This document shows, piece after piece, positions 58,242-64,000 of a stretch of DNA of 64,000 nucleotides. The notes below the pieces were generated by a model. That model saw only the letters and a program-made list of their open reading frames with translations. It ran no database searches and was not told where the DNA came from. Origin of the DNA: Ectopseudomonas alcaliphila (lineage in GTDB: Bacteria > Pseudomonadota > Gammaproteobacteria > Pseudomonadales > Pseudomonadaceae). The stretch's first letter is position 1. Each line of letters begins with the position of its first letter. The DNA lies in assembly GCF_900101755.1 (NCBI RefSeq), contig NZ_FNAE01000011.1:1-64000 (forward strand), given 5' to 3'. The position numbers and the translations under genes were made by a program.

Positions 58242-58883
58242 CTAGATTCCGTACTCGGCGCGATAGGCCTCGACAGCCGGCAGATATTGCTTCAGTTCAG
58301 CATCCCCTGCCAGATATTCCAGTACCTGTTCGAGTGACACGATGCTCACTACGGGCATGCCGAAGTCACGCTCGACTTCCTGAATGGCGGAAAGCTCACC
58401 CTGACCCCGCTCCTGACGGTTGAGCGCGATCAATGTTCCGGCCGCCTGAGCGCCCTGACCCTGGATGATCTGCATCACTTCGCGGATCGCGGTGCCGGCG
58501 GTGATCACGTCATCGACGATCAGCACCCGTCCCTTGAGCGGCGCCCCGACCAGGGTACCGCCCTCGCCGTGGTCCTTGGCTTCCTTGCGGTTGAAGCACC
58601 AGGGCAGATCGCGCTGATGATGCTCGGCCAGCGCCACGGCAGTGGTCGCCGCCAGCGGAATGCCCTTGTAGGCCGGGCCGAACAGCACATCGAAGTCGAT
58701 GCCGCTGTCGACGATGGCCGCGGCGTAGAAACGCCCCAGCTGAGCCAACGCAAGACCGCTGTCGAACAGGCCGGCATTGAAGAAATAGGGGCTGGTGCGC
58801 CCGGACTTGAGGGTGAACTGGCCAAAACGCAGAACACCGCGTTCGATGGCAAAGCGAATGAAATCGCGCTGATACGCTTGCAT
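58242..58883 (-). CDS. pyrE: orotate phosphoribosyltransferase
   Basis: This 213-residue protein starts MQAYQRDFIRFAIERGVLRF. 'FTLKSGRTSPYFFNAGLF' and the PRPP loop 'VLIVDDVITAGTAIREV' are diagnostic. It makes orotidine monophosphate in pyrimidine synthesis. It is divergent from crc, the standard Pseudomonas order. Confidence 0.97.
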   Translation of the reverse strand: MQAYQRDFIRFAIERGVLRFGQFTLKSGRTSPYFFNAGLFDSGLALAQLGRFYAAAIVDSGIDFDVLFGPAYKGIPLAATTAVALAEHHQRDLPWCFNRKEAKDHGEGGTLVGAPLKGRVLIVDDVITAGTAIREVMQIIQGQGAQAAGTLIALNRQERGQGELSAIQEVERDFGMPVVSIVSLEQVLEYLAGDAELKQYLPAVEAYRAEYGI

Positions 58884-58963
58884 GAAAAGTCCCGGACGGC
58901 ACGGATTTAGCTAAATGAGGTGAGCTCGGGTATCATACACGCACGTGTTTTTGGGGGCCATTT

Positions 58964-59743
58964 ATGCGGATCATCAGTGTGAACGTGAATGGTATTCAGG
59001 CTGCGGCCGAGCGAGGTCTGCTCAGCTGGCTGCAAGCCCAGAATGCCGACGTGATCTGCCTGCAAGACACCCGTGCCTCCGCCTTTGAAATGGACGACCA
59101 AGCCTTCCAGCTGGATGGTTATTTCCTCTATGCATGCGACGGTGAAGTGCCCAGCCAAGGTGGCGTGGCGCTCTACTCGCGATTGCAACCCAAGGCGGTG
59201 ATCAGCGGCCTCGGCTTCGAGATGGCCGATCGCTACGGGCGCTACCTGCAGGCCGATTTCGACAAGGTAAGTATCGCCACCCTGCTCCTGCCAAGCGGGC
59301 GGGACGGTGACGAGAGCTTGAATCAGAAATTCAAGTTCATGGACGACTTCACCCATTATCTGGACAAGCAACGCCGCAAGCGTCGTGAGTACATCTACTG
59401 CGGCTCGCTGCATGTGGCGCATCAGAAGCTGGACGTGAAGAACTGGCGTGACTGCCAGCAATCACCTGGTTTCCTGGCGCCCGAGCGCGCCTGGATGGAT
59501 GAGGTGGTTGGCAATATGGGTTATGTCGATGCCCTGCGCGAAGTCAGCCGCGAAGGCGACCAGTTCAGCTGGTGGCCGGATAACGAGCAGGCGGAAATGC
59601 TCAATCTGGGTTATCGCTTCGACTACCGACTGCTTACGCCAGGCATGCGCCGTAGCGTTCGTAGCGCCCGCCTGCCACGTCAGCCGCGCTTCTCCCAGCA
59701 TGCGCCGCTGATCGTCGATTACGACTGGATTCTCAGCATCTGA
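58964..59743 (+). CDS. crc: catabolite repression control protein Crc
   Basis: The 259-residue protein starts MRIISVNVNGIQAAAERGLL. It has the exonuclease III/EEP fold, but the catalytic Glu of ExoIII is changed: 'VICLQDTRASAFEM' has Asp where nucleases have Glu. The protein matches Pseudomonas Crc, which acts with Hfq to block translation of target mRNAs at A-rich motifs when good carbon sources are present. It is next to pyrE and followed by a bidirectional terminator. Confidence 0.96.
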   Translation: MRIISVNVNGIQAAAERGLLSWLQAQNADVICLQDTRASAFEMDDQAFQLDGYFLYACDGEVPSQGGVALYSRLQPKAVISGLGFEMADRYGRYLQADFDKVSIATLLLPSGRDGDESLNQKFKFMDDFTHYLDKQRRKRREYIYCGSLHVAHQKLDVKNWRDCQQSPGFLAPERAWMDEVVGNMGYVDALREVSREGDQFSWWPDNEQAEMLNLGYRFDYRLLTPGMRRSVRSARLPRQPRFSQHAPLIVDYDWILSI

Positions 59744-59755
59744 TCGACAGGTACG

Positions 59756-59783
59756 AAAAAGCCGGCTTATCGCCGGCTTTTTC
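59756..59783. terminator. bidirectional terminator between crc and the TPR lipoprotein gene
   Basis: AAAAAGCCGGC-TTATC-GCCGGCTTTTTC has a perfect stem with A and T tracts on both sides, so it ends both convergent genes. Confidence 0.9.
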
Positions 59784-59786
59784 TTG

Positions 59787-60473
59787 TCACTCGCGAGCCT
59801 GTTTCAGACCATTCTCAGCCTGCTCCAACAGATCGCGCACAAGAATGTCATCGGCATAGCGCCGACTCAGATCGAGTAGATGAGACTGGGCCTGCTCGTA
59901 TTCATGCAGAGCCAGGTAGTTACGCACCAAGGCGATCTCGGTAATACGCCCCGGCTCGATCTCGAAAGCCGCCCGATTGTAGACAAGCGCCTTGGGGTAA
60001 TCGGAATACTGCTCACCGTTGTCACCCAGATAAAGCAGACCCAGCACGTTGTTGGCCGCCAGACCACGAGGCTCCATGGCCTGCGCCTGCTCCAGCTTGG
60101 CAGCGGCTTCAGCTACGCGCCCCTGCATGAGGTCGGCGTCAGCCATGTTCACCAGGTAATCGTAGGAGCCCTGCGGATAGTAGGCTGCAGCCTTGGCCGC
60201 GTACTCGCCTGAGCGCGGAAATTCATTCAGCTCGTAATAGCCCAGCGAGATGAAGCGAAGCGCATGAGCTTTCTCCGCATCCGTTGCGATCGGGCTATCG
60301 ACTACCTTTTCGAACTTGGCAATCGCCTGCCGCGACTGCCCAGCGTCGTGCAATTGCGCAGCCTCGACCCTCAAAGCCTGCAGTTTCGCCTGCTCGGCCA
60401 GCGTCCGAGCAGCATCACCGCAGCCGACTAGCGCTGTCAGAAACAGAGCCAGCATCAACATTCGCACTTTCAT
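59787..60473 (-). CDS. TPR lipoprotein
   Basis: The protein has 228 residues from ATG 60473 (MKVRMLMLALFLTALVGCGD), with lipobox LVGC. Tetratricopeptide-like helices run through the mature part: 'LHDAGQSRQAIAKFEKVVDSP', 'HALRFISLGYYELNEFPRSGEYAAKAAAYYPQG', 'LMQGRVAEAAAKLEQAQAMEP', 'NYLALHEYEQAQSHLLDL'. It is probably an adaptor anchored in the outer membrane. No function is known to me. It lies after the DUF4870 gene on the same strand. Confidence 0.85.
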   Translation of the reverse strand: MKVRMLMLALFLTALVGCGDAARTLAEQAKLQALRVEAAQLHDAGQSRQAIAKFEKVVDSPIATDAEKAHALRFISLGYYELNEFPRSGEYAAKAAAYYPQGSYDYLVNMADADLMQGRVAEAAAKLEQAQAMEPRGLAANNVLGLLYLGDNGEQYSDYPKALVYNRAAFEIEPGRITEIALVRNYLALHEYEQAQSHLLDLSRRYADDILVRDLLEQAENGLKQARE

Positions 60474-60530
60474 CAAACTGTCCTTCCCTGGCATGGCGGA
60501 GGTCACCCCCGGCCGTCCAACTCCATTGAA

Positions 60531-60902
60531 TTACTTGATCAGCCGCCAGCTGAACGGATAGCGATAAGACTGCCCCTCGTTGGCCTTGATCCCCGCGATA
60601 ATGGTCAGCACCAGCGCGGCAATACCGAGCAGCACCAGCAGCGGGAAGCCGATGATCACCACCATCAGGATGAAGCAGACGATCGCCGCCAGTGCCACGC
60701 TGATCTGAAAGTTCAGCGCCTCCTTGCCTTGGGCATCGACGAAGGGGTCAAGGTCCTTCTTGATCTGCCAGACGATCAGCGGGCCAAGCAGATTGCCGAA
60801 GGGGAACACCAGCCCGAGAAACGCCGCGAAGTGGCAGAACATCGCCCACTGGCGGGCCTCCTGGCTGGGCGTCGGAAGCGGATTGTGCATATCGTCGTTC
60901 AT
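60531..60902 (-). CDS. DUF4870 family membrane protein
   Basis: This 123-residue protein starts MNDDMHNPLPTPSQEARQWA. The DUF4870 block 'WAMFCHFAAFLGLVFPFGNLLGPLIVWQIKKD' and 'FVDAQGKEALNFQISVALAAIVC' is followed by two more hydrophobic segments. It has about three membrane helices; its role is unknown. It lies 27 bases after rph on the same strand. Confidence 0.92.
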   Translation of the reverse strand: MNDDMHNPLPTPSQEARQWAMFCHFAAFLGLVFPFGNLLGPLIVWQIKKDLDPFVDAQGKEALNFQISVALAAIVCFILMVVIIGFPLLVLLGIAALVLTIIAGIKANEGQSYRYPFSWRLIK

Positions 60903-60929
60903 GCTGGTGCTCCTTGCTCGGTTGAAGTC

Positions 60930-61649
60930 TCAGTCGACCAGAGCGGCCTTCTGCAGTTCAAAGATCTCGTTCATGCCCTTCTGCGCCAGCGCCAGCATGG
61001 CGTTGAACTCATCAGGCTGGAACGGCGCGCCTTCGGCGGTGCCCTGTACTTCGATGAAGCCGCCGGCGTTGGTCATGACCACGTTGAGGTCGGTCTCGGC
61101 GGCGGAGTCCTCCAGGTAATCCAGATCCAGCACTGGCTCGCCCTGATAGATGCCGACCGACACGGCAGCGATCATCTGCTTGAGCGGCTCGCCCTTGAGC
61201 GCACCACGCCTCTTCAGCACTTTCAGCGCATCGATCAGTGCCACCATGGCGCCGGTGATGGACGCGGTACGGGTACCACCGTCAGCCTGGATCACGTCGC
61301 AATCGACGTACAGGGTGTTCTCCCCCAGCTTGGTCATGTCCAGTGCAGCGCGCAGCGAACGACCGATCAGGCGCTGGATTTCCAGGGTACGACCGCCCTG
61401 TTTGCCACGACTGGCCTCACGCTGGTTACGCTCGCCGGTGGCGCGCGGCAGCATGCCGTACTCGGCAGTCAACCAGCCCTGGCCCTGGCCCTTGAGGAAG
61501 CGCGGCACACCCGACTCGACACTGACGGTGCAGATCACCTTGGTATCGCCGAACTCGACCAGCACCGAACCTTCGGCATGCTTGGTGTAGTTGCGGGTGA
61601 TGCGAATCGAGCGCAACTGATCGGCGGCGCGGCCACTGGGACGTTTCAT
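60930..61649 (-). CDS. rph: ribonuclease PH
   Basis: This 239-residue protein starts MKRPSGRAADQLRSIRITRN. 'GSVLVEFGDTKVICTVSVE' and 'NTLYVDCDVIQADGGTRTASITGAMVAL' are typical of RNase PH, the phosphorolytic 3'-to-5' exoribonuclease that trims tRNA precursors. It is divergent from yicC, the normal order. It is full length, unlike the frameshifted rph of E. coli K-12. Confidence 0.97.
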   Translation of the reverse strand: MKRPSGRAADQLRSIRITRNYTKHAEGSVLVEFGDTKVICTVSVESGVPRFLKGQGQGWLTAEYGMLPRATGERNQREASRGKQGGRTLEIQRLIGRSLRAALDMTKLGENTLYVDCDVIQADGGTRTASITGAMVALIDALKVLKRRGALKGEPLKQMIAAVSVGIYQGEPVLDLDYLEDSAAETDLNVVMTNAGGFIEVQGTAEGAPFQPDEFNAMLALAQKGMNEIFELQKAALVD

Positions 61650-61834
61650 CGAGCGATACCTACTTCATTAAGTGAAAACAGCTCGCATTATAGGGGCCAG
61701 CCGCCGACAGGACACGACGATTTGCCACCGACTGACAGCAGGCAAGACCAAGAGCTGATCGCCGGCGCATGAAACAGGCGCTCTCCCTGGGCTACAATCC
61801 TGCGTTTTTCGAATCGACATCCGCGAGGTATCCC

Positions 61835-62698
61835 ATGGTTCACAGCATGACGGCCTTTGCCCGCCACGAGCAGGCAACCGCCCACGGCACACTGAGCTGG
61901 GAGCTGCGCTCGGTCAATCACCGTTATCTCGAACCACACCTGCGCCTGCCGGAAGCCTTTCGCGATCTCGAGGGCGCAGTGCGTGAAGCACTGCGCCAGG
62001 GCTTATCGCGCGGCAAGGTGGAATGCACCCTGCGCTTCGCCGAGGAAACAGCCGGCAAGCCGCTGCAGGTCGATAGCGAACGCGCACGTCAACTGATCAA
62101 TGCCGCCGAGCAGGTCGCCGCGCTGATCCAGCAACCGGCGCCCCTCAACCCGCTGGAAGTGCTGGCCTGGCCCGGCGTGCTGGTGGCCGACTCGGCCGAC
62201 CCGCAAGCGCTCAACAGCGCGGCGCTGAAGCTGTTCGACCAGGCGCTGGGCGAGCTCAAGGCCGGTCGCGCCCGCGAGGGCGCCGAGCTGGCCAAGCTGC
62301 TCAACGATCGCCTCGACAGCATCCTCGACGAAGTCGCTGCCCTGCGCGAACTGGTGCCGCAAATGCTCGCCGGGCAGCGCGCCAAGATCGAAACCCGCTT
62401 CGCCGAGATGCAGGCCGAACTCGATCCACAGCGCCTGGAGCAGGAGCTGGTGCTTCTCGCGCAGAAGAGCGACGTGGCCGAGGAGCTGGATCGCCTCAGC
62501 ACTCACGTCAGCGAAGTGCGTCGCGTGCTCAAGGCCGACGGCGCTGCCGGCAGGCGTCTGGACTTCCTGATGCAGGAGCTCAACCGCGAGGCCAACACCC
62601 TCGGCTCCAAGGCGTTCGACCCGCGCAGCACGCAGGCGGCCGTCAATCTGAAAGTGTTGATCGAACAGATGCGCGAGCAGGTTCAGAATATCGAGTGA
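61835..62698 (+). CDS. yicC: YicC family endoribonuclease
   Basis: The protein has 287 residues from ATG 61835 (MVHSMTAFARHEQATAHGTL); an upstream in-frame ATG at 61769 lacks homology to the family. 'MVHSMTAFAR' and 'SWELRSVNHRYLEPHLRLPE' are the YicC_N signature, and the C-terminal DUF1732 block (about 200-287) ends 'FLMQELNREANTLGSKAFDPRSTQAAVNLKVLIEQMREQVQNIE'. YicC is a metal-dependent RNase that affects small RNA decay. It is divergent from rph and upstream of gmk. Confidence 0.95.
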   Translation: MVHSMTAFARHEQATAHGTLSWELRSVNHRYLEPHLRLPEAFRDLEGAVREALRQGLSRGKVECTLRFAEETAGKPLQVDSERARQLINAAEQVAALIQQPAPLNPLEVLAWPGVLVADSADPQALNSAALKLFDQALGELKAGRAREGAELAKLLNDRLDSILDEVAALRELVPQMLAGQRAKIETRFAEMQAELDPQRLEQELVLLAQKSDVAEELDRLSTHVSEVRRVLKADGAAGRRLDFLMQELNREANTLGSKAFDPRSTQAAVNLKVLIEQMREQVQNIE

Positions 62699-62726
62699 AA
62701 ACTGCTGCGCTAGGCTATACCGCGTT

Positions 62727-62784
62727 GAAATCAGGTTCGAAATGCTCATTTACAGTCGTAAACTCCGCTCTCTCACCTGATTTC
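62727..62784. repeat. inverted repeat between yicC and gmk
   Basis: GAAATCAGGT (62727-62736) and ACCTGATTTC (62775-62784) are perfect ten-base arms around 38 bases. The block resembles an interspersed Pseudomonas sequence often seen in intergenic regions. Confidence 0.6.
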
Positions 62785-62846
62785 GCCTTGTCTAGCCGTC
62801 GCTCGCTACGTTTCCAAGACCACCAAGATTTGCTCAGGAAGCTCTA

Positions 62847-63464
62847 ATGGCCACCACCGGCACCCTCTACATCGTTTCCGCACCCTCCGGCGCCGGCAAG
62901 ACCAGCCTGGTCAAGGCCCTGATCGACAGCGAGGCGCAGATTCGCGTCTCGGTCTCGCACACCACCCGCGCCATGCGCCCGGGCGAGGTGGACGGGGTCA
63001 ACTACCACTTTGTCGACCACGCGCACTTTAGCGCCATGATCGAGCGCAGCGAGTTTCTCGAACACGCCCAGGTGTTCGACAACTTCTACGGCACCTCGCA
63101 GAAGTGGGTCGAGCAGACCCTGGCGGAAGGTTTCGACCTGATTCTGGAGATCGATTGGCAAGGCGCACAGCAAGTGCGCAAGCTGATGCCGCAGAGCAAA
63201 TCCATCTTCATCCTGCCGCCGACCCAGGAGGCCCTGCGCCACCGCCTGACCAACCGCGGCCAGGACAGCGGCGAGATCATCGAACGGCGCATGCGCGAGG
63301 CCGTCAGCGAGATGAGCCACTATGTCGAGTACGACTACCTGGTGATCAACGACGACTTCGCCCACGCCTTGAGCGACCTGAAAGCGATCTTCCGCAGCAA
63401 CCAGTTGTCGCAAACACAACAGCAGCAGCGCCATGCCGGGCTGCTCAGCGAACTGCTGGCATAA
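62847..63464 (+). CDS. gmk: guanylate kinase
   Basis: This 205-residue protein starts MATTGTLYIVSAPSGAGKTS. The P-loop is 'APSGAGKTS'. The GMP-binding region follows (VSVSHTTRAMRPGEVDGVNYHF, EFLEHAQVFDNFYGTS), and 'LILEIDWQGAQQVR' is the Walker-B-like strand. It converts GMP to GDP. It is upstream of rpoZ and spoT, the conserved order. Confidence 0.97.
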   Translation: MATTGTLYIVSAPSGAGKTSLVKALIDSEAQIRVSVSHTTRAMRPGEVDGVNYHFVDHAHFSAMIERSEFLEHAQVFDNFYGTSQKWVEQTLAEGFDLILEIDWQGAQQVRKLMPQSKSIFILPPTQEALRHRLTNRGQDSGEIIERRMREAVSEMSHYVEYDYLVINDDFAHALSDLKAIFRSNQLSQTQQQQRHAGLLSELLA

Positions 63465-63474
63465 GAGCAGCCGC

Positions 63475-63549
63475 AGGCTTCAAGCCACAAGCTGCAAGTA
63501 AAAGCAAGGCCGGTTTGGCTCCTACTTGTAGCTTGAAGCTTGAAGCTGC
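63475..63549. repeat. AGCTTCAAGCT-type repeats between gmk and rpoZ
   Basis: CAGGCTTCAAGCCACAAGCT and the facing ACTTGTAGCTTGAAGCTTGA form inverted and direct repeats (GCTTGAAGCTTGAAGCT). This is a well-known Pseudomonas repeat type in intergenic DNA and can form a long hairpin in the gmk-rpoZ transcript. Confidence 0.7.
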
Positions 63550-63614
63550 TTTACAATATTCAGTCCGCTCGCCCGCTCGGGCCAAGCTTATCCGCACAAG
63601 TTACGAGGAACACC

Positions 63615-63878
63615 ATGGCTCGCGTTACCGTCGAAGATTGCCTGGACAACGTTGATAACCGCTTCGAACTGGTCATGCTCGCGACCAAGCGTTCGCGCCA
63701 GCTGGCCACCGGCGGCAAAGAGCCGAAAGTGGCTTGGGAAAACGACAAGCCCACCGTAGTGGCCCTGCGCGAAATCGCTGCCGGCCTGGTGGACTACGAA
63801 GTGATCGCCCAGGAAGACATCGTCGAAGAAGAACCGCTGTTCGCTGCCTTCGAGGAAGAGGCCAACGAGCCTCTGTAA
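63615..63878 (+). CDS. rpoZ: RNA polymerase omega subunit
   Basis: The protein has 87 residues from ATG 63615, after GAGGA (MARVTVEDCLDNVDNRFELV). 'LATKRSRQLATGGKEP' and 'PTVVALREIAAGLV' are the omega signature. It stabilises RNA polymerase and with RpoC contributes to the ppGpp site, in keeping with spoT downstream. The acidic C-terminus is normal for pseudomonads. Confidence 0.97.
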   Translation: MARVTVEDCLDNVDNRFELVMLATKRSRQLATGGKEPKVAWENDKPTVVALREIAAGLVDYEVIAQEDIVEEEPLFAAFEEEANEPL

Positions 63879-63941
63879 GTCGATGATGCCGGGTCGAAGT
63901 TGCGCGGCGGGGAGCCAAACTGGTCATGAGGGGAACACCCC

Positions 63942-64000
63942 ATGGCTGGTATAGACGCTCTCGCCGACCGACTTTCGGCCTATCTCGGCCATGACCAGGT
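63942..64000 (+). CDS. spoT: (p)ppGpp synthetase/hydrolase SpoT, first codons (cut by window edge)
   Basis: ATG 63942 opens a frame reading MAGIDALADRLSAYLGHDQ to the edge of the window. The start follows GAGGGGA. This N-terminus, and the position right after rpoZ, identify spoT. The rest lies outside the window. Confidence 0.9.
   Translation, partial: MAGIDALADRLSAYLGHDQ

Noticed and set aside
1..64000. CRISPR arrays, tRNA or rRNA genes and prophage
   Set aside because: No regularly spaced direct repeats, no tRNA cloverleaf ends that I could recognise, and no phage structural genes were seen.

Overview
The window is 64 kb of a Pseudomonas chromosome of the aeruginosa / mendocina / alcaligenes type. 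The evidence is the high GC content, the conserved block radC-coaBC-dut-algC-argB-pyrE-crc-rph-yicC-gmk-rpoZ-spoT, the oscA-sbp-cysTWA sulfate operon, a long (863-residue) AlgC, and many Pseudomonas-type palindromic repeats at the ends of transcription units. No rRNA, tRNA, CRISPR array or prophage is visible.

Left edge (1-3,035), accessory: the 5' end of an IS110/IS1111-type transposase sits next to an attC-like site. Four small, same-strand, AT-richer orphan genes follow, separated by attC-like or decayed attC-like sequences. This looks like the remnant of an integron cassette array with an attC-targeting insertion sequence. Two near-identical copies of a short inverted-repeat element (830 and 2884) bracket three of the genes, and the second abuts a shard of an ABC transporter ATPase. 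From 3,035 to 5,928 comes a LysR regulator divergent from a protein that resembles the haem-oxygenase-like diiron oxidases, followed by a TauE/SafE exporter. This small unit is the best candidate for an undescribed system.

Middle (6-48 kb), metabolic and regulatory islands: an MFS exporter; small conserved genes; a polyamine-type ABC transporter in one operon with a DmpA-family (S58) peptidase, divergent from an RpiR regulator; an MFS/AraC pair; modABC with a good ModE-box candidate; a sulfur region (HTH-less sigma54 activator, hydrolase, oscA-sbp-cysTWA, then ArsR-ABM-TSUP); an XRE regulator divergent from a small membrane protein; a PhoD-like phosphatase; gamma-glutamyl-polyamine catabolic genes (glutamine synthetase-like plus FAD oxidase); a chemoreceptor with a C-terminal sensor region; an FAD oxidoreductase/AraC/desaturase group; a 7TMR-DISM GGDEF-EAL protein; and a response regulator-HDOD gene broken by a one-base frameshift in a G6 tract.

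Right end (48-64 kb), core genome: rpmB-rpmG, a peptide-binding protein, radC, coaBC-dut-algC-argB, a thioesterase, pyrE/crc, rph, yicC, gmk, rpoZ and the first codons of spoT. Crc is encoded here, and three leaders in the window carry AANAANAA motifs close to the ribosome binding site, so some neighbours may be Crc/Hfq targets.
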